DNA of 64,000 nt from Heterodera schachtii. Its lineage: Eukaryota; Nematoda; Chromadorea; Rhabditida; Heteroderidae. Shown here piece after piece: positions 9,544-20,530 of this stretch. The translations under genes and the position numbers were made by a program. Within the stretch, counting starts at the first letter, position 1. The number at the start of each line of letters is the position of its first letter. Under the pieces are notes generated by a model. That model was not told where the DNA came from, ran no database searches, and worked only from the letters and a program-made list of their open reading frames with translations. The stretch lies in contig SIJG01000009.1 in assembly GCA_023374025.1 (NCBI GenBank), positions 217,591 through 281,590 of the forward strand, in the 5' to 3' direction.

Positions 9544-11729
9544 ATGAACAGACGGTAATGAATTAAAAAAAACTTAAATTAATTTTGAAATTAAATTTTC
9601 CTATTTTTTCAGTTGGATTTGTGGCGACGTGTGGATGGACATTCTGCCATCTTTTGACCGTCCCCAACTCGGCCTCAAAATGGCATTGCTTTCCGATCGT
9701 TTCGACATTTTGGTGGACACGCATTTTGATGGCAAAACGGAATTCAAAATTTGGAATACCATTTCAATTGAAAAAGGACCAGAAGCGGAACTGTGTGTGC
9801 TGAATCTGACTAATTTCAAATCAGCGAAATTTTCGTTGCCGGACCGTCCGCTGCCCAACAAAATTCGTTTTCGTTTCCTTCGGATTGAGTAATTAAAACA
9901 AATTTTATACAGAGAGACCAATTAATATGGTGTCTCTTTTGGAAAATTGAAGGAATATGGCCAATTTCACACTTGTGAATGATCATTTTTCATCAGATTC
10001 GTCTCGATTAGATTGGACAATCGGTACCATTTTTTGGATTCGGCCACAAATCTTATGAATATATAACAGAAAAAGCCATGGATCTTCTGAGCTTTTAAAT
10101 TTAATGCATGTGCTTTTGTTGGGCAATAATTGAGTCCCCGTGGGATTTGGACACTTCAGTCCCGGATCCATAACTCTGTTCTAAAATGTCTGACAGGCCC
10201 TAAAAATGTAACCAATTGTCCAATTCTTGTCCCAGAGGAATCGGATGCGGAGAAGGTCACCCCCCCCCCGAAAATCTTAAAAAAAATTTCAAACATAGAA
10301 TTTTACTTATTGTTAGGAAATTTTTTAGTAAGGAAATTTCTATAAAAATTTCAAAAATTTTCAGCGATTTTTTTAAAATTTTATGGTGAACCTTCCTTTC
10401 CCTTTTTCTTCAGTTACGTTGACCATGCCGTGCTCGCATTTCTCCATGCTAACAAGCCAATTTGGGACCGATGGGGCACAGAGTTGCGTCTGTGGATGCC
10501 TTATCCACACAATAAAACTGCTGCCGATGTTCAGCCCATTTGGGATGTTTTGACGAGTGAAATTTGGCCTATTTTTACGACAACCATTCGCCATTTGTGC
10601 ATTGGCATTGACTACAATTTGGACAATTTGCGTCGTCTGATCTCGCCGACAATTCTCACTGATCTCGATCAATTGGATTCAATCAATTCCGATTTTATGT
10701 GCCCTGCTGCTGGGCATTGTGATGATGATGGGCCAAATGCAACTGCTGCCCAAGCATTGGCCAAATGGTTGCACACTCCGTCAAAAAATGGCCAACCGAA
10801 GCGATTGTTTTGCGAAAACAGCATAGGATCAAACTTCCAATGGATCACCAGTTTCAAAGAGGTGTGGTTGTTGTTATTGTTGTGCTCACACACATATACA
10901 CACACATATATTATATATATATATACATAACACATACAAGGGGTATCTCGGGACCGATTTTTCGTACTAAGGTTCAAAATTTTCTCCGGCACCAAGTTTT
11001 TTTCCGGCACTTTTCAAAAATATTTGAGGAACAGGGGTGCCGAAAACCCAAAAACTCGGGCTGGCGCCAAAACGATTTCTAATTACCCCTACCTAACCTA
11101 CATATTTTGATTGCTTTTCAATTTGATTTTTCTTTTTTTTTTCATTTTCCATTTATTTAGAAATTTATTTGTGCCCGCACTTCTTCTGTCAGTTACAAAA
11201 TTCGTTTTGGAGTTTTCGGGCAAACAGCATCAATTGAGGAGAAGCCATTTGAATTGGTGAACGAATGGACCAAAGAAAAGCTGACTTTGATGAAGGATGG
11301 AGCTTATTATTGGCTGTTGAAACGGTGCCCAATTTCGGAGACGGCGCCGGTGAAATGGGAAAACGACGGAAATTTGGACAATAAAAAATCGAACTTTGTC
11401 CATTTTTGTTTTACTGGCGGCAATAATTGCATCGGGTGAGCAAGTGAGGGAGCATGTCATTTCCCTCCCCCCCCCCCTCTTCTAAAAAATTTCAACCCTA
11501 GAAATTTTTCAAAAAAAAAAATTAGAAATTTTTCATAAGAAAACCAAGAAAAAAATTATTTGAAACTTTTTATTACCAAATAGGATTTTGTCATAAAATT
11601 TTCGGGAAATGAACTTTTGTTTCGTACTTTGAATTATATATTTCGTGAAAATAATTCTATTTGTTTTGAATTTTTAGGCCTATGTCTCCTCCTCAATCAT
11701 CACCAACAAAAGAGGGGTCAAAGCAGTGA
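9544..11729 (+). CDS. F-box-like family protein, intact
   Basis: Exons 9544-9554 (ATG AAC AGA CG), 9613-9888, 10414-10861, 11161-11435, 11678-11729; total 1062 nt, 353 residues, in frame throughout. The N-terminal block WICGDVWMDILPSFDRPQLG with LKMALLSDRFDILVD is F-box-like (protein-protein adaptor fold; substrate-receptor role inferred). The middle exon holds AFLHANKPIWDRWGTEL, IWPIFTTTIRHLCIG and SPTILTDLDQLDSI, the C-terminal exon has FELVNEWTKEKLTL and WLLKRCPISE, and the tail is PMSPPQSSPTKEGSKQ. Nearly every exon-exon junction falls at the same place as in the other family members. Intron 3 begins with a CA/TA microsatellite (10888-10930). No signal peptide or membrane segment. Function unknown. 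Confidence 0.85.
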
Positions 11730-12303
11730 AAAGTTCGTCAGATTATGTGTGTGAATGAATTTGTTGGCACTTGACAAATTAGTCGATCATTTGGAATCAT
11801 TGCATGAAAATATTGTTGCTTTGCTTTGACATATATATTTTCTTTCATTTTTTAATTCGATTAAAAATTTTGTTTTTCGAATTTGGTTAGGGATTGACCA
11901 AAAATGATGGGTTTTGTGGACAAATAAAAAAGATTATAGCCAAAAACGTTCTGCTGGGGCCCAAACGTGAGGTCTAAATTCTATGTTTCGAAAAACCTGG
12001 ATTTAAGCCCATTAGAAGGAGCACAATTTGTGAATTTTTGTTGTTGTAAAACTCGGAAATCAAATCCATTTTATCATTAGCCATTTTTAACAATGATTAG
12101 ATCACAATGAATTTCACATACACACCAAAAACAATGGAAAGGAAATGGACGAATTTTGCGGAAAGCAAGCAAAGGTCAAATAGATACATACAAACAAATT
12201 ATACAATATAATATTGAAATGGCACAGTGCCAACATCATTTGGGTCACATAATCGTACCAATCAACCATCAATTAATTAATTAATTCATTTCTGCTGCTA
12301 TTG
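11730..12303. other. Intergenic between convergent F-box-like genes
   Basis: AT-rich 3' flanks of two convergent genes. A stretch near 11880-11960 (caaaaatgatgg..., ttatagccaaaaacgttctgctggggcccaaacg) is part of the dispersed repeat that recurs at 22550 and 30250. No exon recognised. Confidence 0.4.
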
Positions 12304-14125
12304 CTATTGTTGCTGATCACTCGGCCCGGGAGAAGCGGCGTCGAGAAGACTGAAAAAACGATGATTTTTAATTGCACTTTGAACTCCATTCAATTTTTAT
12401 GAGTCCCCTCCCAAAACTAACCATCTTAAATTTTTTGTACCATAATTCTGTCATTAAATTTTTGTATCATTTTAAAATCGTTACTAAAAGTCTATTCAAT
12501 TGTTGACCTTTAAAAGTCTATTCAATTGTTGACCTTTCCCATTTTGTTTAAATTTTAAATATATAGCTTGATTGAACTCAAAAAGTCTGATTGGAAATGA
12601 ACATCAACAAAAAAACAAAACAAAATGTAATTTCTAAAAAGTTATTCACCGGTCGTCGAATCCGCCATTTCTGATCAAAAAGTGAATTGGATTTGGCGGA
12701 GTAAGCAATTCATCCCTCGCATTTCTCCATTTCATCTGGTCCCATCCAATTGGACAACGGGTGAGCAAAAAATGGTTGATGCCATTTTGTTGCAGGACCA
12801 ATTGCTCCCCAGTCACTTCGTTGATCAGTTCAAATGGCACAACAGCAGAGCCAATTAAAGTTGACGAAAGCCTCAAGAAAATGCGGAAAGTCACTGGTGA
12901 AGAAGCATTGGGAAATGCCTAAAAAAGGGGACGGATAAAAATATATGGAAAAAGCCATTAAAAGTGGGGGGGGGGGGGATAACCACCGCTTTGAGCTGTT
13001 CTATCGTTGACGTCCATTGGTCCACCAGTGAAGAATTAATACGGCAAGCGATCCATTTTGGCACACCGTCCGGACGAGGCGTGAACAGCCATTTGGCCAC
13101 TGCTTGGCCATCCGATGCCATGGCACTGTCAACGGCCGGAAATTCGGGCACAATGTCGACAACGAAAGCGACATAGCGAAGTGATGGACAGTTGCTGAGC
13201 ACTGATGGGTAAAATTGACGCAAACGGCGAAAAAAGTTGGTGTGTAAAAGAATCAGATGCATGGAATCGCGTAACATTGGCCAAATGTTGAGCAAAAAGT
13301 AGTCCCAAATGCGAACATTGGCCGTGGAAATGTCCAAATAAATTCCAGAAATGCCCAAAAGACGGCGAAAACGGTGGAGAAATGCGATGACATTTTGATC
13401 GATGTAACTGAAAAGTGCAGAAAATATGATTGCAATAAACTATTTACAATCTAATCAGTTTGTCACGTGATCTGAATGCGTCCGTTGAATCCGATCAGTT
13501 TGTTCGGCAACAGATTTTGCGGGATTGGCAATGGATTGCCATCGGAATTGACAATTTGCATTTGCTTGGTGCCATTTTCTTTAATGTCCCATTGGATTAT
13601 CAATTGTTTGTTCAACGTCCATTTGCGTGTCTTGAAATGTTCGTCCACTCGGAGGTCAAATCGACGGCTGATCAGTGCAATTTCAAGGCCAAGTTGGGAA
13701 GGCGAAAGAAAATGGAACACTTCGAGCCAACAATCGGCAGAGATAAAGCTGAAAAATGAAGAATTTTATGAAATTTTCAAATTTTTTCAAATTTTTTTTT
13801 TACATTTTTTTGCGAGGGCGTCGAAGGCTTTTGACATGATAAAAAAGTGACCAAAGAATGCTGCCACCGGCGGCCAACAGAAAAGTCACGGCACACAAAC
13901 TGAAAAATGAATTGGGCAAATCAATGAACGAACGAAAGGGAGGGAAAAGCAATGAAAGCGAGGGATCAAAAAAAAATGAATTTTTTGTTATTTTTTGAAG
14001 CTGATGAATCTAAAAACCTTCAAAATTTGCTTTTGAAGTCCCAATTCTGGTCAAAAATTGAGCATAAGAAATGCGAAAAGTCAGAAAAAAAAGAAACAAT
14101 AAACGTACCGAAGTGCTGAAGGCAT
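12304..14125 (-). CDS. F-box-like family protein with N-terminal membrane anchor
   Basis: Exons 14125-14109, 13899-13804, 13748-13467, 13407-12987, 12918-12650, 12349-12304; total 1131 nt, 376 residues, in frame. The start MPSALR is split in phase 2 like the standard leader, but an additional exon then encodes LCAVTFLLAAGGSILWSLFY, a hydrophobic stretch of about 20 residues, followed by HVKSLRRPRKK, a strongly basic stop-transfer or cytosolic flank. The next exon gives the F-box-like block DCWLEVFHFLSPSQLGLEIA. A signal-anchor that tethers the F-box-like domain to a membrane is inferred; a secretion signal is the alternative. Downstream exons are divergent but collinear (LLTRCPIGWDQ, tail DAASPGPSDQQQ). 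It faces the membrane-protein gene at 14912 across a short divergent promoter. Confidence 0.8.
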
Positions 14126-14215
14126 TTATGCAGCAACAAAATGAGCGGGGAAAATATCGGTTAAAAATGAATGAGAGAATGAACGGAATGAGGAGGGGAA
14201 GAAGAAACAAGGGCA

Positions 14216-14223
14216 TTTTTATA
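14216..14223 (-). promoter_or_regulatory. TATA-like box for the membrane-anchored F-box-like gene
   Basis: TATAAAAA on the minus strand, followed by TGCCC, about 91 bp before the ATG at 14125. The same TATAAAAATG context lies upstream of the starts at 26866 and 34670. Confidence 0.6.
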
Positions 14224-14312
14224 CAAAAAATATATGCGTAAATTTGAGTACCGTTAGTGAAATTTTTCCTCCATTCATTGACACACCGATTCAATGCTCT
14301 CGTTGGCTGGCC

Positions 14313-14320
14313 TATATAAA
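14313..14320 (+). promoter_or_regulatory. TATA-like box on the divergent plus strand
   Basis: TATATAAA followed by GGGAACG, about 95 bp from the opposing minus-strand box. The next plus-strand gene with a convincing ORF starts at 14912, so an untranslated first exon would be needed. Confidence 0.45.
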
Positions 14321-14384
14321 GGGAACGCTTCGAACAAAATGCTCTCATTCAGCAGCATGTACTAGTGCAGTTGGTACGCCACAA

Positions 14385-14800
14385 AAAAAAAAAAAAATTA
14401 TTTTAAAGTCGTATAAAAAATGTTTCCAGGCTTTTCGAGGGCGTTGGTTATGAATCCGGCCAGCCATTTCGACCAATTTAGAGTCCCGGACGCAAAAAAA
14501 ATTTTCATGGAGTTTTTAAGCAGAGAAATTATTTAATTAGTCCATTTCAGTGGAATAGCTGTGATTTAACTTTTTTACATAGATAATCAGATCGACGGAA
14601 AAAAAATTTGCTCTAATTTTGACATACATATTGTTTATCATATTTATTTATTTTTTGAGAATTTTTGACTTTAGACCAAATGTTCGAGTTTGAGTCCGGG
14701 ACTCTAAATTGGTCGAAATGGCTGGTCGGATTCATAATCAGCTCCCTCGAAAACCCTGAAAACAATTTTTATACGACTTTAAAACAATTTTTTTGCGTCC
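14385..14800. repeat. Inverted-repeat (foldback) element upstream of the membrane-protein gene
   Basis: Arms about 14430-14495 and 14690-14757 are near-perfect inverted copies (TCCGGCCAGCCATTTCGACC against its complement), with weaker pairing outward to the TTTAAAGTCGTATAAAAA motif. No clear target duplication because the outer flanks are poly-A and poly-T. It lies between the TATA-like box and the first coding exon. Confidence 0.6.
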
Positions 14801-14911
14801 GTCAGTATTTTCATCACTGTTTTTTCTATTTGCCCATTTCGTCAAAGCATCGTTCTGCTGCTGCTTCATCTATTACAGCAAACAGAAGAAGTCATCACAC
14901 TTGGCGGCATC

Positions 14912-16872
14912 ATGGGGAAGAAGATCGTCTGCTTCAAGTTGATGCAAATTGTGCTCACATTGGCCATCATTTGGCAACTCCGTCCACTGCACCAATTCTG
15001 TGGCACATTTGCCGACCCAAAAGTGCTGTTATTTTGGAAAAATTGCAGAATAATCAGCCAATTTGGACTTTGTATATGAATTATATATATCGTTCGATTC
15101 GTCTCGATGAGAGAAGTCGAATGAATGGTGCAATTTTAGGTGTCGGCAATACAATTCTAAACAAATTTACACACCCCCGGGACTGAAAAATCGACATTTA
15201 AATTGCATTGTTCGACTTCTTTCAGCTAGACGAATTGAATGATCTATCTATATAATTCATATACAGAATCAACATTGGCATTATTCATCAATTTTACCCT
15301 GGTTTTTTGTTGCCAAGATCCATAATGATGATGTTAATTTCAGGCCTTCATCCATGACAACATCTCCATTCGCCATTGCAAAAGCATTACACTCATTGGA
15401 AAGGACTCAAAAAGTGGCGAATTCGGCGTTTTGTTCGACCAGGACAAATGGCTCAGCAACCAACTGCTGTTCATGATCAGCAGCACCAATGTCGAACCAA
15501 TTGAAGAACAGCAACATCAATTCTTGGACGAATTGGCCGCGAATTTGCCACCTGCTGGACGTCACTGTATTCCGACAACGGTCGGACAGCAAAACCTATC
15601 ACAAAAACGAATAAATTTGTTTTTCTTTTTGAGATTTCGACTTTTGACTGGATTGGCATGGACAGAAATCTCCTCAACATTGGCACTTTGTCCAATTTTT
15701 CCGGCCAATTATTTGTCACATTGTGGTCGGCTGTCCTCCTCCTTAGCACAAGCATCATGACAAAGCTGATATTCTCTGTGGAAGAATATGAAGTGAGTGA
15801 GCGCGCCGCAATGTGTGGCCACAGCAAATTCAATCCGACAAAATTACGAACAAAATTGCTTTTTTACGTCACCGATGGATTTTTGATCAAATTGAGATTT
15901 AGTTTTCCTCAGAGTTTCTGAAAGTGAGTAACAAATTTTGTGCCTTCCCCCCCTATTTTTTTATTTTCAAAAGCATGGGGTTTCCGTGTCACTCTGATCA
16001 CGAATCCCCGGCATCCATTTCGACCAATTCCGGATCACAGACCTGGAGTCGAACAAAAACGCGAAAATTCAAATTTTTTTTACCAATTTCTTTGTTTACA
16101 AGATGTATAAAAATTGTTTTTTGTTTTTAAGTTCGTCGCCTGTTTCCTTGCCCTCCCTTCTGTCTTATGCTGGTGTTTCTCTGCTCTGATCTCATTCTAT
16201 TTGCTGCTCAATTGGACGGACTTTTGGACTTGCGTCAACTTTCGCGCGGATTACACTGAAGTGCCGTTGGTCACTTTGGTAAGTATTGAGTTTCGTGTTG
16301 CCGCTTTTGCCATTTGAAATTTATGCATTGCCCAAATTTGAAGGGGTTTTCAATGGTCGGGAAAACCGATTCTGACACTCGAAATTTGTTTGAATCCGTC
16401 TTTAGGGTTCGAATTAGTCCAAAATGGATGCCAGGATGAGTTTTCCGACCCTGAAACCTCTAATTACTAAAATTTTTTTTTTTTTTTTTTGCATTTTGAA
16501 CACAATTAAGTGTACCCCATTTTTAAGATGCTCAGCATCGTCATGCTGTTTTCGTCCGTCGTCGAGATGCTCTTCAAGAACAAGCATTCACTGGCCCGTG
16601 AGTGCTTCTACATCTGCCGAATGTACAAACACCTGCAGGAACAGCAGAAGATGAACAAGTGCGGAAGTGCCATCGTGTGGACGACTGAAGCAGAAGAGAC
16701 GAATGGGAACGATGCTGGTGCCAACAAATACAATATATATCATACATGTGCAAGGGGTGTCTCGACACCCCCCCCCCCCCCCCGCCCTCAATTTCCGCAG
16801 CTAATGGAGGTCCCAATCCGTCGTATGGCCTTTGGGCTGAGACACCCCTTGCACATGTATAATATATATTAA
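14912..16872 (+). CDS. Predicted four-helix membrane protein, unrecognised
   Basis: Proposed exons 14912-15022, 15344-15580, 15634-15792, 16132-16278, 16528-16872, all joined in phase 0. The N-terminus MGKKIVCFKLMQIVLTLAII is hydrophobic (helix 1 or signal). A polar loop follows (IGKDSKSGEFGVLFDQDKW), then helix 2 (LFVTLWSAVLLLSTSIM), helix 3 (FVACFLALPSVLCWCFSALI) and helix 4 (MLSIVMLFSSVVEMLF), then a cytosolic-type tail rich in Lys and Glu. The layout resembles tetraspan or claudin-like proteins, but I cannot name a family. The native tail appears to end GANKYNIY; a 120-bp element at 16741-16860 has added 43 in-frame residues. The join after exon 1 is the least certain. Confidence 0.55.
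16741..16860. mobile_element. 120-bp inverted-repeat element inserted in a coding exon
   Basis: Ends CATACATGTGCAAGGGGTGT and its inverted copy ending ACACCCCTTGCACATGTAT, bounded by AATATATAT on both sides (16732-16740, 16861-16869). The element plus the duplication adds 129 nt, which keeps the reading frame open. The centre is a long C homopolymer. A related but single-ended motif (AAGGGGTATCTCGGG) is present near 10938. Confidence 0.75.
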
Positions 16873-16929
16873 ATAAGGATAATCTATTCCTTCCATAAAA
16901 TGCTGTGAATGCTTTTCATTTTAGGCCAT

Positions 16930-17163
16930 TGTCGCCACCAGCGGATAAAGAAGAAGTGGATCAAAGCAATGAAAAAATGTGCTCGACGATTCATGGGCCC
17001 AGTGACCATCAGCGGAATGCAGCGGATAATGAAGAAGCGGATCAAAGCAATGAAAAAGTGTGCTCGACTATTCACGGGCCCAGTGATCACCAGCGGAATG
17101 CAGCGGATAATGAAGAAGCGGATCAAATCAATGAGAAAGGCTACTCAGCGACTCCCGGCCAAT
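16930..17163 (+). pseudogene. Orphan F-box-like tail exon with internal tandem repeats
   Basis: After a TTTTAG acceptor (16921-16924 region) the frame reads PLSPPADKEEVDQSNEK, matching the family tail PLSPPAEEEKADQS. It then repeats a unit of about 72 nt (CSTIHGPSDHQRNAADNEEA) two to three times before a TGA at 17161-17163. No F-box-like exon precedes it on this strand; the copy next to it (18300-17511) is on the opposite strand and lacks a tail, which suggests a local inversion. The 3' flank (17215-17345) carries the conserved family 3'-UTR. Confidence 0.6.
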
Positions 17164-17510
17164 GAGAAAGTGTGCTCGACGACTCCCGGGTTGACTGCGC
17201 GGAAGTGAATTTTAATTATAGGTTTTTGAGAAATGGTCGATCTCATCGTATTTTAAACGGATTGTATGCTCTAATTTTTCTCTGATCAGAAATGCTCTCT
17301 CAATTTCATTTGTTTATTTTTTTCGAATATAAATATGATTGTTTTATACGGTTTTAGGTAATAATCGTTTCAAATGATAAAATAAATTGAATTACTTCAA
17401 ATTTTCAGTTGACTAAGCGAAAACCATCGGCGGGGTTTGAAAATTCTTAGCTAATTTAAAGTTAGCGTCAACAAACAGAGTTAGCATAAATTCACATTCC
17501 AACTAAGAAT

Positions 17511-18300
17511 TCAGAAAAATAAATCATTGCCACAAATCAAATCAAAATGGACATTGTTCAAATTATTGTTGTCCTCCGAATTTTCGTCTTTGTTCTTCCG
17601 CTGAACCGCCGCCGTTGTCTCCCAAATTGGGCATCGCTTCAATATCCAATAATCAGCTTCTTCTTGCTTCATCAGTGCCAGCTTCTCATTGGTCCGTTCG
17701 TTCACCAATTCAAATGGCACAATTGACGGCGTTGGTACGGCGGAATGAAAGTAAACAGTGTAACTGACAGAAGAAGCGGTAGTGGTGGCACGGAGAAATG
17801 CCTAAAGGCAATCCAACCAATTAATTAATTAGCCAGCCAGTCGTTTAATGAAAGAATATGTAGTGATCCACACACCTACTTGAAATTGTTGATCCATTCA
17901 AGCTTTTTGGGATATGAATGATCAGAGCAATACAATCGCTTTGGTTGGCCTTTTTTTTGTCGGTGTGTGGTCATTTGGACAAAACATGGCCAGCAGATGT
18001 TGTTGTTGTTGCATTCGGCCCATCAAAATGATCAGCAATTCCCTCGGGGCACAGACCATGGGAATCGATTGAATTCAATTGATGGTCAAGATCAGTGATG
18101 AGCATTGTTGGCGATGCGAGGCGCAGCAAATTGGCCAAAAATCGGGACCGGTAAATTGTAAATGACGAATATTCGGCGCAAAAATGGGCCAAATTTGGCG
18201 AACAAATATATCCCAAATCGGTTTAGCACCATCGTTTTCAAATGATTGCACAGACAATGCCAATTCGGTGCCACTTCTGTCCAAAATTTCACACTTACAA
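17511..18300 (-). pseudogene. F-box-like family pseudogene lacking exons 1, 2 and tail
   Basis: The middle exon starts abruptly near 18292 (RSGTELALSVQSFEND, IWPIFAPNIRHLQF), shifts frame near the DFWPI segment, and then meets a stop where family members have SKWLH. The C-terminal exon begins at 17801 (AFLRATTTASSVSYTVYF, FELVNERTNEKLALMK, WILKRCPIWE) but its end reads NDLFF then TGA, so the usual GG|GTGAG donor is lost. The 5' exons are replaced by the Mutator-like fragment at 18432. Clearly non-functional. Confidence 0.8.
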
Positions 18301-18431
18301 TTAATTAGTCGTAAAAAATGATTGCAAAAACAATGACATTAACTGTCAATTTTCTCTGCCTTTTATATGGTTTTTTCTCATCGGTACTCAAATGCACGCT
18401 AATATTTTAATATTAAAATGCCCTTGTTTCT

Positions 18432-18865
18432 TCGGCGCGCCAACGATTCGTCAACTCAGCCAAAAAGCGACGATTCGTCAACTCAGTCAAATGTCAACGA
18501 TTCGTCAACTCAACGATTTGTCAACTCGACGATTCGTCAACTCAGCCAAAATGCGACGATTCGTCAACTCAGCCAAATGTCAACGATTCGTCAACTTAAC
18601 GATTCGTCAACTCGACGATTCGTCAACTCAGCCAAAATGCGACGATTCGTCAACTCAGTCAAAAAATTATTTCAAAAAGCAGTTTCCATAGCTTTTCATG
18701 GCGCTTAACAAAATCAATTATAACACTAATTAGACTAATTTAGAACCGAGAATACATAAAATCACGACCCTTCTGAACAAAAATTTATTCAAAAACTTGC
18801 ATAAAACTAATTTTACTAAACAAAAATCAAAACAACAAAACGAATCAATATGGTGATCATCGCGA
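18432..18865. mobile_element. Truncated Mutator-like element end
   Basis: Begins GGCGCGCC, followed by about 230 bp of the ACGATTCGTCAACTC tandem array, then a subterminal segment (GCTTTTCATGGCGCTTAACA and beyond) that matches the reverse strand of the 1983-3666 element down to its internal AACAAAACGAATCAA region. Only one end is present. It sits precisely between two divergent F-box-like pseudogenes that both lack their 5' exons, so it likely accompanied a deletion there. Confidence 0.8.
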
Positions 18866-19059
18866 GATTAGAGTAAACAAATTTAACCGGTATTATGAGT
18901 AATGAATGAAAAAATTCTTATCAATTGGATATTGGTTCGTTCTTCCGTTCAGTTAATCGGTTACTAAATAAACCGAAGCATTGTTAAGCAATCCGACCAT
19001 TGTGCCATTGTTTGATTCTTTTTACCGCGTGTCGGTGTTCGAATCAGAAATTGAACGGC

Positions 19060-20530
19060 CTTTTGTGGCGACGTATGGATGGACATTCTCCCATCATTTG
19101 ACCGTCCTCAACTCGGCCTCAAAATGGCATTGATTTCCGATCGTTTCGATGTTTTGGTGGACAAACATTTTGATGGCAAAACGGAATTGACGCTTTTGAA
19201 TACCATTACAATTCGGAAGGACATGGAGGACGAGCAAATTGGATCAAAAGCGAAACTATTTGTGGAAATTAATGGAAAATTTGTGGAATTTTCAATGCCG
19301 GACCATTCGTTGCCCAAGAAAATTCGTTTTCGTCTCCTTCAGATTGAGTGAGTATACTTTTTTGTTTATATTAATGCATTTTTATAATTCTTCAGGTACA
19401 TTGACCATTCCGTGATCACTTTTCTCCGTGCCAACAAACAAATTTGGGACAAAAGTGGCACCAATTTGCAATTGTTTGTGTCATCAGCAGACGAAACCGA
19501 AGATAACCAGCGAATTTTTGATGTTTTGGCCCGTGAAATTTGGCCAATTTTTGCGACAAACATTCGCCACTTGAGCTTTGACGATGGCCATCATTGGACA
19601 ATTTGTGTCGTCTGATCTCGCCGACAGTTCTCACTGATCTTGATCAATTGAATTCAATCTATTCCGGGCGGCTGTTCCCCGATGTTATCGCTAATGATGG
19701 GTCAAATCGCCAAATTCTGTCCAAACGGTTGCACACACTGATAACTGATGATGGTGGACCAAATCGCCAAATTCTGTACAAATGGTTGCACACTCCGACA
19801 AAAAATGGCCAACCTAAAACATTGTTTTGTCGTGAGACTGTTGGTCTACCAAATTGCAAATGGGTCCACAATTTCGAGGAGGTGGTCCGCTATATATTCG
19901 TTAAATTGTGTTTTTGTTTACCATTTTTGCGTGTTTAGGCATTTCTTCATGCCACCACTTCTGTCGCTTACAATATTTGGTTCAATTTATATCTGGTCAA
20001 AATGCCAATTGAAGAATTTGAATTGGTGAACGAAGGGACCAATGAGACGCTGACACTGACTGAGGGATGAAAGTAGCACAAGTGTATTAAGATATTGGCT
20101 GCTGAAACGATGTCCGATTGTTGCGGAGACGGAGGCGGTTCAGAAACAGCAGCAGAAGAACAACAACAATTTGGGCAAATTGAACGGAGTGTGCTTCAGT
20201 CTTTGTGATGCCATTGGGTGAGCATCAGAAGAGCATGGACAAGAAGATAGTATCCCCTATATAGTACATTCTCTTATCCTCTATACAGTACTTCTTTCCC
20301 TTATCCCATGTACAGTACTTTCCCAGAATCATAGCAGCGCCAGGGATTCCTATTAAAACAGGACTTCTGTCCTTGACCTGTCCCTCCTGTTATGAACCAT
20401 CTCTGAAACCCTGTTGATCCGGGTTTTTTCAATAATTTCGTGATTTAGGCCGCTGTCTCCGCCAGGTCAAAGCGATGAAAAAGTGTTCTCTTTTCCCGGG
20501 CCCAGTGATCAGTGGAAGAAGAAGAACTGA
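19060..20530 (+). pseudogene. F-box-like family pseudogene with two frameshifts
   Basis: Exon 2 (about 19060-19347) has lost its first codons and any leader exon; it reads CGDVWMDILPSFDRPQLG. Exon 3 (19396-19881) lacks one T in the CATCATTTGGAC context, shifting the frame in mid-exon, and has an internal duplication of about 72 nt (NRQILSKRLHT, then NRQILYKWLHT). Exon 4 (19939-20217) has a second frameshift after TLTLTEG. The tail exon is 20449-20530 (PLSPPGQSDEKVFSFPGPSD). Exon lengths modulo 3 agree with one deletion and one insertion. Confidence 0.85.
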
